In this document: piece by piece, positions 55,283 through 64,000 of the stretch | Layout: each line of letters begins with the position of its first letter | How positions within the stretch are numbered: position 1 is the first letter of the stretch | From: Metaphire vulgaris | Taxonomy: Eukaryota > Annelida > Clitellata > Crassiclitellata > Megascolecidae | NCBI GenBank assembly: GCA_018105865.1 | Contig: CM030862.1 | Span: 1,022,101 to 1,086,100, forward strand | Length of the DNA stretch: 64,000 nt | Reading direction: 5' to 3' | Program-made: the position numbers and the translations under genes | Notes under the pieces: generated by a model | The model's input: the letters and a program-made list of their open reading frames with translations, nothing else | The model's database searches: none | Told to the model about the DNA's origin: nothing

Positions 55283-58200
55283 TTGCGTTGATAGAATGAC
55301 GACCTAAGATGCCATGTAGTGTGTTATTTCAGCTTTCGACGTCTCTTGCAGTTAATCTCTCAGCTTCTGATTCGGATTATTTATTATTTTTCTGATGACG
55401 ACACTGTTTAAATTCCCAGCACAGATTACATCGGCAGCTCGGGCTGATCCGAAAGCCGTAACGAGGCCCAGACAAACGCTTTAAATATGCACGATTTTGC
55501 ATTAGCAGTTGACGCGCAGACGACAGCGGGGGCCTCTTCGCTGTCCAGGCCCCCCACCGGGAAATTTGTCCCTCTTCTACTCCCTCTCCGCGGCCCTGGG
55601 GCTCATAGGTATTCTTGCTGCCGACAATGGATCTGCTGTGATACAATACGGGTCCTATATACAGTCGAACTTCGTTATAACGTACTTAGCGGGTCTGTAA
55701 AATTTATTAGGTTATATCCGAGGCACGTTATATCCAGCAACACCACGTTATATCCATCAACCGTACATTGCGGTACGCAAGGTCCAGTGGCATCACTAGG
55801 GACCGTACCGTTGCGGTACCTTCATAAACCATTTGTTGTTTAATATAACGAAGTTCCCAACAGTCAGGCCACTGGGGGCAGGCTCTCAATAGGGACGGGC
55901 CCCCTGGCCCCAGTATATCAGTATATCAGTCCCCACCAAAAATTAGTATATATCTAATAAAGTGTATATACCATATAAACATCTATAACATCTATAATAT
56001 ATAATATATATATAATATAACAATATATACCCCCAATTTATACCCCTATCAAATTCTTGGCTACGCCCCTGCCTACAGTATCGTGTTTGTTTTTCTTACT
56101 GCATAGTCCACACGACCGTTTGCAGTAGTTGGCGTATTGGTAGAGAGCCGTGTTAACGCAGCGACCTGCCTTTGCGAATTCCGAGCACTGGGCACTGTCG
56201 TCATAGCAGAGACCGCTCTCTGAAATCCAGCACAACCTCACGCGCTCAACACGCTAGTGAAAATTATACCGGTTGCCTCCATGGGCGTGGACTTGGATTT
56301 TTAAAATGGAGGGGGTATGGAGGGGATGAAAAAGTAGGGGTGAACGAGACCCCCGTTGATTTTCCCATTCCCTAATCTAGCCTCCGAGGAAAGTGAGGAC
56401 AGGGATATTTATTTATACACCCCTAACACGGTAACACCCCCAACGCCTTCCCAATTTGAGACCGACCCCCCTCCAACGCCCCCAATCACAGGTGTGGGAT
56501 TACCTTTTATGCTTGTCAGACTTTTTGGCAGGGGACCCCCAGAATTTGCGACATCCCTCCCCCAATTGACAATCCTAGAAATAACCCTGGTGCGGGGGCT
56601 CGAGCCTAAGGCCCTATAGGGGCCGTACACTGTGCTACGTTATAGTCGAGGCTTCGCTATAACCGAGTCCGTTATAACGAAGTCCTACTGTGATAAACCA
56701 TCATCTTATTTGATGTTGTAAATTCTCTTTGTTATTTCTAACCGCTTTTGTTCGTTGACAGGTCCAGTATAGTCAGAGGGAATGTGATTCCATCGCTAGG
56801 AACTCCCCGTTTTGTGATTGGACAGATCGGACTAAAATACCACGTGATCTTAGTCGATGCTGGATCCATTGGGCCATTCGGTAGACGCTGTTCGATAAAT
56901 CAATCAGCTGATCAATCAATAAAGTAATCAATCAATAATAGGCCTACACTTTGCCGACGTTTTAATAACAAAGGTTAAAAGGCAAAGGAGCTCTATGCTC
57001 GACTTTGAGCGTAGGGTTCGCCGCTGATCTCCTGTTTCCGAACCAAGCAGCGACGCGGGTGGCTTACACACTACTAATCTAGAGCAGTCTGCAATTGCTT
57101 TCTCTAGAACCGCGTTTTACCTTCGCAGCTTAACTCTGCTATCAATCTATCGACGCCTAAGCGATGAACGGCTTGGTTGGCGCTCTATAGCAGCACCACG
57201 ATTCGATCCCGAGATGGTCACCCGTCCAAGTACGAACCTCGCTGGGTGTTGCTTAACTTCGGTGCTCTGTCGGAAACCGGTCGCGCAACCAGTGGCGGCT
57301 CCACATCGTGGGAGGGGGGGGGACCCGTGCCCTTATTGAATGTTTTCCCACCCCAGTGCCCCCCCTGTTGGGACCCTATACTTACTACTATATACCTATC
57401 AACAAATGGTTGGCCCCCATGCTTAGAAGTTGCCACCCTAACCCCCGACTTGCCAAATCCTGGAGCCGCCACTGCGCGCATCGTCAAGTGGACCGATTTA
57501 GTAACATACTGAGCAAGAAGTCATGTATGTGACAGCTCGGGGTTGACTGTCCAGACGGTGACAGTAGAAAAAGAAGCTTTTATAAGGAAGCCTGACACTT
57601 TAATCAACCGGGTTCTTACTCCATCGATAACGTTGTTATAAATAACTTTTGTGTCTCATATGTTCGAATGTGTAAAATTGTATACTTTATATACATGTAA
57701 TTCCAGTTGTTAGCAGTGGCGGCTCTAGGATTTGGCAAGTGGGGGGGCCGTTGGGGTGGCAACTTCTAATCATGGGGGCCAACCATTTGTTGTTTAATGT
57801 ATGTAGCATTAAGTATAGGGTCCCAACTGAGGGCCACTGGGGGGCAAGCACTCAATAGGGGGCACGGGCCCCCTTGGCCCCCCCCGGTGGAGTCGCCACT
57901 GGTTGTTAGCAATTCGAAGGTTAAACTGAATAATTGATTTTTACCAGAACAAATTGTGGATAAGTTTCCGGAAAAGATGCGACGATGAATATGAAATCGT
58001 TTTCTTCCCAATTCGCCCAACAAGTCAAAGTAGTTTCTACAACGGTTCAACCGTGAATCTTCAGCTACATAAGTTAGTTATTAGACTTCTGAAAATTAGG
58101 CCTATTACCTCTTTCTTTAGGTAGGTTATCCTATACCAAATAGGTAGAACTGGGCAAGCAGCGGTCCGTTTCAAATGAGTAATTCCTATAGTTTCAATTG

Positions 58201-59859
58201 CAATTCCGTAAAATCGATTATAAATACATTGCTATAGGCAAGAAATGCGTCTAAAGTTTCGCTAGTTTTAAAAGCATAGCCTGCCTCTCGTTTAACATGA
58301 CGTTGGAAACATAGAATAGACCTACGACTAGACTTTCAGGGTAGCATTAAACCTATAGTAGAAATATTGAATAGCAAGGAATTACACTGAAATCATAAAA
58401 TTTGTATGAAGTTGAAAAATAAATTATGTTTTCAATTAAATTCATACTAAATTAACGATCCTCTTCAAATACATCATCATCATCATCGAACTTCTATAGC
58501 GCCATGTTAGTAATGTTCTTGACACCAGTCGATGGTCGCTCCTTGATTTGAATCGTAGCCTATAGTCCTCCATTGTCGAATCCAATAAGTCGTAACTCTC
58601 GTAAACCCTAATGTTGAACATGGCATCTCTACTTTCGATGATTATAATTTAAGCGGCTTTGGTCTGTGCTCTGTACGTCAGACAATGTAATGTAATGTAA
58701 TGTAACAAAATATTTGTATAGCGCCTCTCCTGAAGAATCACTCAGAAGCGCCCCCACAGCAAATTACTGCACATTGACAAAGAGATAAGTTTTTACGTCG
58801 TTTCAAAAAGAGGGTCATAGAATTAGGAGTTGCTAAGCCACGCATACTGGTGTCAAGAGCATTCCAAATGATCGAATGAAACTACTTCTCGTGAACCGCG
58901 GCGATATTTGGAACTTACCGAGTCTTTTGTCCGTGAAGGGACTGCAGTCGGAGGACGGGAAGAGGAAGGACATGCTCTCTCCCTGAACGCACTCCGATTC
59001 GAACCTAGACGGTCTCCACTCGTGAGGACACAGCTGCAAGACGGAGACAGAAGTACATCAGTTATAGCCTTATAGGGCCTCTACTGTAGGCCTACATCGC
59101 AAGAAACGATCAGGAAGACGAGAGTCAGAGGACTGGAATTTTGTTCTGGAGGAAGAGAGTGATGTTCATTCGTCCGGAGAAGAAATGAGTTGAGCTTCAT
59201 TACGAAATTTGAAAAGTCCTTAGTCGAATGGTGACAGGGATATTTTAACACCCCTAACACTACACCCCTCAACACTCCCTAATTTGAGACCGACAGCCTC
59301 CAAATTTTCCCCAATCCGAGCCCGAGATGCACCCTAACACCCTCCTACACCCCCCCCAATTTGAAACCGAAACCTTTCCCCCAAATTGATAATCCTAGAA
59401 ATAACTCTGAATGGCGAACACAGCAATGCGGGTTGACATTGACCGTCCTTATTCAACCCGTTTACAATGCAAAGTATTCGAAATTTTGGATTTTAACTGC
59501 TATCTTGGGTTGCCAATGGATTTTAATGTGTCCAATTAGATAATTAGTATCAAAATCCCAACAATAGCGTTGCCGTTTGAGATCTGAGATTTGATGAAAC
59601 TATGAAACCAACTTTATTGAAATGTCAATGTTAACAAAATGCGAAACAGATAAAGAAATGCAATTATTTTAAAATTCGTTTTCGTTTGTGCTCTACTGTA
59701 CAGCCATAAGTCATATATAATGTAATTATATCGCCAGTGAATTTCTTTAGGATCTATTCACCTCGCTACTTTTGCTAAGAGACGCTCTGAAATCGAAACC
59801 TCCAATGAGTGGACAAAAACTCCATTCCTTCTGAACGGAAGCTAAAATAAAAGTAGGCC

Positions 59860-59943
<84 letters not shown>

Positions 59944-59964
59944 TATTATTATTATTATTATTAT

Positions 59965-59996
<32 letters not shown>

Positions 59997-62269
59997 TAGT
60001 AGTAGTAGTAGTAGTATATCGACTTATTATTATTATTATTATTATTATTGCTTAGTGCTTTCAAATTTCCATTTCAAACCAGAGCTGATTATTAATGAGT
60101 CTGCCACAAGACTTGCAGTATTAGGCTCCATTGGCGTAGCCACGAGAGGGCAAGGGGACCGGGCCCCCACTCATGCCTAGACTGGTCGCGAGATTCGTGC
60201 AAAACCGATGAAAAAATTCATCAGTTGAGGGTCAGGGTGACAGTTCATATACTGTCATATATTCTCCAAATACGCTCCAATTTCAAGATTTGAATGCAAT
60301 ACTGTCCCAATTTTTTTCAACGGGGTCTCCTCCCCAGGTTCCTTTGACAAAGCTCACTACGCTCCGCAAACCCTTAATCAAAACTGGAAAAGTGGGTGTG
60401 CGGAAATTTTTGTGACCCTATTCCGTAATCCTAGCTACGCCGGTGCTAGACTCTTTCCGCTCTCTCATTTTAGCTGGCAAACTAAATATTTTCAATCGGG
60501 AACAGTAGGAGCCATAACAAATAGCATATCTATACATATATATACAGGGTGTCGCAAAAAACGGACTAGCCACATTTAGGTTTGCATATAATATAGTCCG
60601 TTTTTTGCGCCACCCTGTATATATATATATACACAGTATATATAGGCCTATCGTGAAAACAATTTATGCCTATTGACGTAGCCACGGTGGGGGTGTCACC
60701 GAGGGGCCCGGTCCCCCAATCTGTCTGGGAGCAGTGGCGGGATTTGCGCAAATCTCTCGGGGAATTGGGGTGTGGGGACTAGGTGGCATGATCGAAGACA
60801 ATTCGTGGATGTGGAAGAACTTCTCGACGAGATTCTACTTCTCGTCGAAGGCTTTTTACCAGAGAACGTGGGCGTGGTCCCTATTCCGAAACCTGGCTGC
60901 GCCACTGCTTATGTTAAGTTTGTATTGGCAATGGAGAGAAGCAGGGCTTTTTTAGTGTGGGAACGCACGGGAACGGCGTTCCCACACCTTTTTGCTTGCC
61001 AGATTGTACTCGCATATATAATTGTGGATATGTAATAATGCGTTTGGGAACGTACAGATACGGCGTTCCCACACCCGTCTTGTTGGAGAGTAGAAAGAGT
61101 CCCCAAACCTTTTTTCATAGAAACAAAAGCCATGGAGAGAAGCAAATTAAGATCAGAAAATCATTCAAAAATGCTGGATTTTGCATGAGTGAAGTAGTCA
61201 GACATAAACGCTATTTTCTTTCGAAGTTCGAACTCTCTTGTCTATGCAAATATTAACTTCGGCAAAAGCAGCGCTCATCATGCAGAGAACGTCTACTGCT
61301 TAAAATATAAGAACGAAAGCATTTTCAAACCGATCCACGGCCATTCGTTCCGCTGCAGCGCGCTCTTAATGCAATCTCCGGCACCAAGTTCCTCTTCTCT
61401 GGGACCTAGAATTAAGAGTCAATCACACAACAATAAATTAACCTGAACTAGGGGACGTATCCACAGGAATTTCACTTGGCAGGACAATTCCCCCCATTCG
61501 CCTTTGCCCTACCCTTTACCAGAGATGTCCATGGGTTGGGTTAACCCATGGTTTATTGGTTGGATTGGGTTGGAAAATAAGTCATGGTTTAAGAAACTGT
61601 AAAGTATTACAGTGGGTTGGGTTGGTCAAGTAAACCTATTATCAGCATGGATTGGGTTAGGAGGTTGGGTTGGAGATTTGATGGGTTGGGTTGGATTGGG
61701 TTCTAAAAAATGGACCCATGGACCTCTCTGCCATTTAGCCTACCTCTGGATTTATGTGTGTACTGTTTAAATTATTAAAATGTAAGAGAAGACGATACTT
61801 TGCTTATTTATTCGCGTCATGATAGCAATTTGGCTTTTCGCCTTAATGAGAAACTTAGCTAACAAAATCGTTGAGGTGATTTTCGTGGAGAGGGAGTACC
61901 CCTGCGCCCCTGTAGATCCGCCCCTGATTTGAACGTTATTAGACTTTTGGAGCAGATACTACAGTACACTGTAGTGGGACTAATAGCTGATAATATAATC
62001 AAAATTATCGCGTTCTCGGAATTAGACTAATAATCTCTTTCGAAACTTCTCGAAGTCTAGCACACGTAGGCGTAAACTTCTATTGGACATCTAAGCTTGA
62101 GACCTCACTTTTTGAGAGGCAGGCTGCCATAGGGAAGGGGGAAAGGCATAGGGGTTGCCCCCTCCCACTTTTCCATATAAGTTTACGCCAATGCTAACAC
62201 TGACCTTGGAAGACTTGAATGACATTGGCATTCCGTTGTTCGAACTTCATGCAGACGATGCTGGCAGAT
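47927..62269 (-). CDS. Multi-exon Cys-rich extracellular protein with DUF7042-like modules and a ShK domain
   Basis: Exons read on the minus strand with GT-AG borders: 62269-62205, 61405-61331, 59033-58919, 58036-57945, 56219-56100 (ShK), 54861-54660, 52988-52884, 51204-50998, 50406-50315 and a probable last exon starting at 48206. Joins 62.2/61.4, 59.0/58.0, 56.2/54.8, 54.7/52.9 and 51.2/50.4 agree in phase. The others do not all agree, so exons are missing. Readings such as CRFPIEFQGVWYF, VCMKFEQRNANVIQ, LTCWANWEENDF and YTCSSYIELDD resemble the C-x-FP-x-G-x-W and C-x-x-W modules grouped as DUF7042 to DUF7045 in invertebrate secreted or membrane proteins. Function is unknown. The 5' end probably lies beyond the window, and the introns are crowded with MITEs. 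Confidence 0.65.
48294..48465. mobile_element. hAT MITE, CAGGGATATTT family
   Basis: Ends CAGGGATATTTTT and CTAGAAATATCCCTG. Perfect 8-bp duplication CTTCAGTG at 48286-48293 and 48466-48473. Confidence 0.92.
48522..48725. mobile_element. hAT-like MITE, worn CAGTGGCGTAGCCA family
   Basis: Starts CATTAGCGTAGCCACGGG and ends CCTGGCTACGCCACTG. The flanks are only approximately repeated (CCACAAAA and CCAAAACA). Confidence 0.6.
48770..48862. repeat. (ATT)n / (GTT)n microsatellite
   Basis: ATT run passing into GTT. Confidence 0.95.
48865..49374. other. Gene-free stretch with a short local repeat
   Basis: CTCGCTTCGCTCGCGCTCGC at 48874 and onward is a short GC repeat. CATCGCGACG occurs twice, at about 49106 and 49265, with similar surroundings (CCAACGCATC). 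No coding signal. Confidence 0.4.
49375..49460. repeat. (ATT)n microsatellite
   Basis: About 28 ATT units. Confidence 0.95.
49813..50216. mobile_element. Nested worn hAT elements
   Basis: The outer ends CAGTGGCGTAGCCAGGG and TGTGGCTACGCC belong to the CAGTGGCGTAG group. The segment up to about 50190 ends TCTAGATTAAACACTG, the terminus of the CAGTGTTTAATCTAG family. No duplication survives. Confidence 0.5.
50315..50406 (-). CDS. Module exon repeated within the Cys-rich gene (second copy)
   Basis: 92 bp, phase 1 to 0, reading EYTCSSYIELDDSHVLLI, then DTFVCW. The exon at 57945-58036 has exactly the same length and phase and an alignable reading (TLTCWANWEENDFIFIV, then PQFVL). The pair therefore looks like an internal module duplication. 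Confidence 0.75.
50463..50595. mobile_element. hAT MITE with AAGGAC repeats
   Basis: Ends CAGTGATGTTAACAAGGA and GGATTAACATCACTG. Perfect 8-bp duplication AATATAAC at 50455-50462 and 50596-50603. The interior is a string of AAGGACAAGG-like units. It lies 49 bp upstream (transcript sense) of an exon. Confidence 0.92.
50791..50967. mobile_element. hAT MITE, CAGTGTTTAATCTAG family, uninterrupted copy
   Basis: Same family as 5004-5351 but lacking the inner MITE. Flanks CTTGGATG and CTTGGGCG agree at 6 of 8. It serves as the empty-site reference for 5097-5263. Confidence 0.82.
51385..51515 (+). mobile_element. tRNA-derived SINE (family 1), 5' part
   Basis: Best-preserved head: A box GTTAGCAGAGTGG and a perfect B box GGTTCGAGTCC. 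The body stops after AAATGAGGAGCAGTG. Confidence 0.82.
51570..51950. repeat. Copies of the ATTCAGAAGAGTG repeat
   Basis: 51570-51860 is a copy in the same orientation as the right arm of the 18404-19029 inverted repeat read in reverse. Another start occurs at about 51906. Unknown repeat family. Confidence 0.6.
52020..52135 (+). pseudogene. LINE reverse-transcriptase scrap
   Basis: ATCGCEAWTLKKDEERRI, then AFEMKCLRKCYK can be read with a frameshift and stop. It is the same conserved region as 35695-35935, in plus orientation. Confidence 0.6.
52167..52373. mobile_element. hAT MITE, CAGTGGCGG family, worn copy
   Basis: Starts CAGTGGCGGCTCCAGGATTC. The right end has decayed to GGAACCGTCTCTG, and there is no target duplication. 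Confidence 0.65.
52663..52849. mobile_element. hAT MITE, CAGAGTTATTTCTGG family
   Basis: Perfect 8-bp duplication ATTTGAAT at 52655-52662 and 52850-52857. Same family as 23938-24108. Confidence 0.9.
53578..53748. mobile_element. hAT MITE, CAGGGGCGTAG family
   Basis: Starts CAGGGCCGTAGCGACGG and ends TTGGCTACGCCCCTG. Perfect 8-bp duplication CTCCCAAA at 53570-53577 and 53749-53756. Confidence 0.9.
54058..54272. mobile_element. hAT MITE, CAGTGGCGG family, with inner CCACTGGGGG expansion
   Basis: Perfect 8-bp duplication GGCTAGAG at 54050-54057 and 54273-54280. It is longer than its sisters because GGGGGCCACT is repeated several times inside. Confidence 0.92.
55093..55282. repeat. (CTA)n / (ATT)n compound microsatellite
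   Basis: CTA/CTG units, then about 26 ATT units. Confidence 0.95.
55662..56071. mobile_element. Chimera of pogo-like, CAGTGGCGG and CAGGGGCGTAG fragments
   Basis: 55662 begins CAGTCGAACTTCGTTATAAC (pogo-like left end). Around 55828-55912 there are CAGTGGCGG-family pieces (ACCATTTGTTGTTTAAT, CTCAATAGG). 55935-56071 ends TTGGCTACGCCCCTG. The pieces overlap or were joined by recombination. Confidence 0.55.
56100..56219 (-). CDS. Exon encoding one ShK (SXC) domain
   Basis: It reads LCYDDSAQCSEFAKAGRC, then YANYCKRSCGLC, the six-cysteine ShK pattern. The acceptor is TTTCAG (a second AG lies two bases on) and the donor GCA/GTAAGA. ShK domains occur as extracellular modules in many animal proteases and lectin-like proteins, not only in toxins; here it is one exon of a modular gene. 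A hAT remnant ends 29 bp past the donor. Confidence 0.8.
56400..56589. mobile_element. hAT MITE, CAGGGATATTT family
   Basis: Ends CAGGGATATTTATT and CTAGAAATAACCCTG. The flanking duplication is imperfect. A pogo-like right-half fragment follows at 56615-56692. Confidence 0.7.
57178..57505 (-). rRNA. 5S rRNA-like sequence (pseudogene or 5S-headed SINE), split by a MITE
   Basis: Reading the minus strand and skipping the MITE (57290-57474) and one target copy, about 118 bases align with animal 5S rRNA. They include ACCGAAGTTAAGCAAC and GTACTTGGACGGGTGACC, the internal promoter region. The 3' end GGTGCTGCTATAG lacks the usual T run, and several helix positions differ. It is more likely a relic or the head of a SINE3-type element than an active gene. 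Confidence 0.7.
57290..57474. mobile_element. hAT MITE, CAGTGGCGG family, inside 5S-like DNA
   Basis: Flanking 8-mers CGCGCAAC and CGCGCATC agree at 7 of 8. The copy is inverted relative to most others. Confidence 0.88.
57714..57901. mobile_element. hAT MITE, CAGTGGCGG family
   Basis: Perfect 8-bp duplication GTTGTTAG at 57706-57713 and 57902-57909. It ends 44 bp from a Cys-rich gene exon. Confidence 0.92.
58040..58915. other. Intron with no recognised element
   Basis: AT-rich intron of the Cys-rich gene. A TGTAA run at 58687-58703 and TTGTATAGCGCC resemble a retroelement 3' tail, but no head is seen. Confidence 0.4.
59235..59409. mobile_element. hAT MITE, CAGGGATATTT family
   Basis: Ends CAGGGATATTTTAACACC and CTAGAAATAACTCTG. 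Flanks AATGGTGA and AATGGCGA agree at 7 of 8. Confidence 0.8.
59858..60050. repeat. (ATT)n / (AGT)n microsatellite
   Basis: A long ATT run, then AGT units, then ATT again. Confidence 0.95.
60131..60444. mobile_element. hAT-like MITE, CATTGGCGTAGCCA group
   Basis: Starts CATTGGCGTAGCCACGAG and ends TAGCTACGCCGGTG. Flanks agree at only 6 of 8. Confidence 0.6.
60545..60617. mobile_element. 73-bp TA-flanked palindromic MITE, CAGGGTGGCGC family
   Basis: Ends CAGGGTGTCGCAAAAAAC and TTTTTTGCGCCACCCTG. It sits inside a TATATA stretch, as expected for a TA target. Confidence 0.82.
60670..60909. mobile_element. hAT-like MITE, worn CAGTGGCGTAGCCA group
   Basis: GACGTAGCCACGG at the left and CCTGGCTGCGCCACTG at the right. 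No clear duplication. Confidence 0.55.
61520..61730. mobile_element. hAT-like MITE rich in GGGTTGG units
   Basis: Ends CAGAGATGTCCATGGGTT and CCCATGGACCTCTCTG. Flanks CCCTTTAC and CCATTTAG agree at 6 of 8. The interior repeats TTGGGTTGG many times. Confidence 0.7.
62066..62191. mobile_element. Small MITE, GGCGTAAACTTCTATTGG family
   Basis: Ends TAGGCGTAAACTTCTATTGG and AAGTTTACGCCAATG. Relatives at about 4850-4965, 36898-37030 and 53275-53405. It ends 14 bp from the first visible exon of the Cys-rich gene. Confidence 0.65.
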
Positions 62270-62295
62270 CTTAAATCACAATGAGACAATTTAGC

Positions 62296-62453
62296 GCGAC
62301 CGAGGTGGAGTAGTGGCAGTATTCTTGCCGCGCAACCGGAGGGTAGTGGGTTCGAATCTGACCCTAGCCACTGTGAAGCGACCTTAGGGAAGTTGTTCGC
62401 CCCTTAATTGCTCTGCACTTAAACGATTCTTCACTCTGTGAATGACATAGCAC
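62296..62453 (+). mobile_element. tRNA-derived SINE (family 2), cut by a MITE
   Basis: TGGAGTAGTGGCAGTATTCT and a B box GGGTTCGAATC about 50 bases on. The downstream body (ACCCTAGCCACTGTGAAGCG) matches 32436-32668 in reverse. A MITE at 62454 interrupts the tail. Confidence 0.75.
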
Positions 62454-62644
62454 CAGTGGCGCTCCAGGATTTGGCAAGTGGGGGGGGCCGTTGGGGTGGC
62501 AACTTCTAATCATGGGGGCAACCATTTGTTGTTTAATGTATGAAGCATTAACTATAGGGTCCCAACTGGGGGCACTGGGAAGGCCAGGCACTCAATAGAG
62601 GGGACACGGGCCCCCTGCCCCCCGCCCCGGTGGAGCCGCCACTG
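62454..62644. mobile_element. hAT MITE, CAGTGGCGG family
   Basis: Perfect 8-bp duplication CATAGCAC at 62446-62453 and 62645-62652. The right copy overlaps the first base of the next element. Confidence 0.92.
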
Positions 62645-62651
62645 CATAGCA

Positions 62652-63532
62652 CAGAGGTTCCCAAACTTTTGTGGTGCGGATCATTGCTTTGTTCCCAGCT
62701 TAGCTGGCGGACCGTATTATTTAACAAGTAAATATTACAGTTAATAATTTTAATTAAAATAATAGACAGGCTATTCCCACAACACCAGTTGGCTAGGGGC
62801 TATCCCTGTGACGATTTGCTACGATACAGACAACTATCATATGCAATTGAACACTGAATAAATGTTGTTACATTACCGATAGATTGAGCACGCTTACTTT
62901 TTTCCAGAATCAGCAACTTCGTCAAATTATCTCAAATATATTTAGGTGCCTACTGTTAATGAGAGGGATGTTGTTGCTTTATTTTTCACAAAATGTTAAT
63001 TCTTGGGTATATTTTTGACAAGCGCACACACACACATACAATTAAGTCACTTTCAAGAATAGAATGGCTACGAGAAAACTGAGTTTCTACATACTTTCAC
63101 ATTTAATTTAACAAAAATGTATTCGAAAATTATAAAGTTATTTGAGCTATTGATAAAACAATGAATCTCTAATTATAAGACTTTCGAGTTTCAAGGACAG
63201 GTCTCGATGTACTTCATATTTTAAAAGCGTTGAAAATGCTGTCTCACGCAGACATGTTGTCGCGAACGGCAACAAAATCATGACTGCATTGTAAGACAGT
63301 AACGGATGCTTAGAAGTTACACTCAGTCAAAAAGATGAAAGCGACTGTCGTTTAAACGATTCTTGAGACTTCAAACGGACTGCTGAAGGTCTGACAGTCT
63401 TTGCTTGTGATTGGAATACATTAATCTGAGAACACAGACTGTTAACGCTAAAACTATCAAGTGCTACTGAATGTTTCAGGAGCTTCACGCGGACCCCAGT
63501 CATACCCACGGACCACAGTTTGGGAACCTCTG
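62652..63532. mobile_element. Non-autonomous hAT-Charlie-like element
   Basis: 881 bp with ends CAGAGGTTCCCAAACTTTTG and ACAGTTTGGGAACCTCTG, the classic Charlie-type terminus. No long transposase frame. The expected 8-bp duplication is not visible. Confidence 0.75.
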
Positions 63533-63550
63533 ACTCAAACGTGCGTTGGC

Positions 63551-63551
<1 letters not shown>

Positions 63552-63591
<40 letters not shown>

Positions 63592-63610
63592 TAATAATAA
63601 TAATAATAAC

Positions 63611-63642
<32 letters not shown>
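63552..63642. repeat. (AAT)n microsatellite
   Basis: About 30 AAT units with GAT and AAC interruptions. It abuts the next element. Confidence 0.95.
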
Positions 63643-63643
<1 letters not shown>

Positions 63644-63644
63644 C

Positions 63645-63837
63645 AGTGGCGTCGCCAGGAAATTTGGGTTGGGGGGACAAAAAGGGCTGGCGTGTCAGAT
63701 TCCATACCCACACACCACCCCCCACCCCACAAAAAACTTTCTCACCGGATTTGCGCGAATCTGATAGGCGGCTTGGGTCAGGTTGGGGGGAGGAGAAGGC
63801 AGTTGCCCTCATTTTCCCCCCGTGGCGACGTATAGGA
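63645..63837. mobile_element. Solitary E-type hAT MITE
   Basis: Starts CAGTGGCGTCGCCAGGAA and ends CCGTGGCGACGTATAG. It is an inverted relative of E1 and E2 at 25643-27512. A copy of the ATTCAGAAGAGTG repeat follows to the window end. Confidence 0.7.
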
Positions 63838-64000
63838 ATTGCCAATATATTCTGTCTCTGGACAAAGCAAGGACTAGTGCTACAGTAGGCTATAGATATG
63901 CAAAAATTCAGAAGAGTGATGAAACGAATTAAAACCACATATTCTTGTGTCCCCATCTTTGTTGTGTCAAACCGTACTAGAATTGTCAATATATTCTGTC

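Noticed and set aside
61545..61705. Telomere-like TTGGGTTGGG repeats
   Set aside because: Irregular units inside a block with matching inverted ends. A telomere or internal telomeric array would be regular.

Overview
The window is nuclear DNA from a multicellular animal. Genes are split by GT-AG introns, microsatellites of (TA)n, (GA)n, (ATT)n and (ATG)n are abundant, and inserted DNA-transposon families are packed between and inside genes. The gene content (orphan SLC16 transporter, cytosolic aspartate aminotransferase, ATRX-type ADD protein, modular Cys-rich extracellular protein) and the many small hAT elements fit a marine invertebrate, probably a deuterostome such as an echinoderm or hemichordate. 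I cannot name the species from sequence alone.

Layout. 1-5.4 kb: AT-rich non-coding DNA, a nested TA-flanked element carrying Ty3/Gypsy pol scraps, then hAT and Harbinger MITEs. 5.5-10.8 kb (minus): an SLC16-like (monocarboxylate transporter family) gene whose five exons I could join in frame into 555 residues. 10.9-15.8 kb: transposon-rich spacer. 15.9-22.2 kb (minus): a tandem second copy of the transporter with two +1 frameshifts and an extra partial exon. 22.3-28.6 kb: gene-free, with a nested transposon complex at 25.05-27.52 kb. 28.6-36.2 kb (plus): aspartate aminotransferase, nine visible exons. 38.6-46.3 kb (plus): an acidic ADD-domain protein with no helicase. 47.9-62.3 kb (minus): a multi-exon Cys-rich extracellular protein with repeated DUF7042-like modules and one ShK domain; its introns hold many mobile elements. 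57.2 kb: a 5S rRNA-like sequence split by a hAT MITE. 62.6-64 kb: a Charlie-like hAT, a microsatellite and repeats.

The strongest structural results come from target-site duplications that can be read directly. They show several hAT families (8-bp duplications), Harbinger-type MITEs (3-bp TWA) and 72-bp piggyBac-type mini-elements (TTAA). At 25.05-27.52 kb an outer hAT, a composite E-unit-unit-E insertion and an inner hAT can be ordered in time, because removing each one restores the target of the previous one. In the transporter pair, sharply bounded blocks of near identity beside diverged blocks suggest gene conversion.

Four coding exons (transporter copy 2 exons 1 and 5, aminotransferase exon 3, ADD last exon) each carry one extra base. 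These may be true lesions or assembly errors; read support would decide. The genes look functionally unrelated to each other, and I see no operon-like arrangement.
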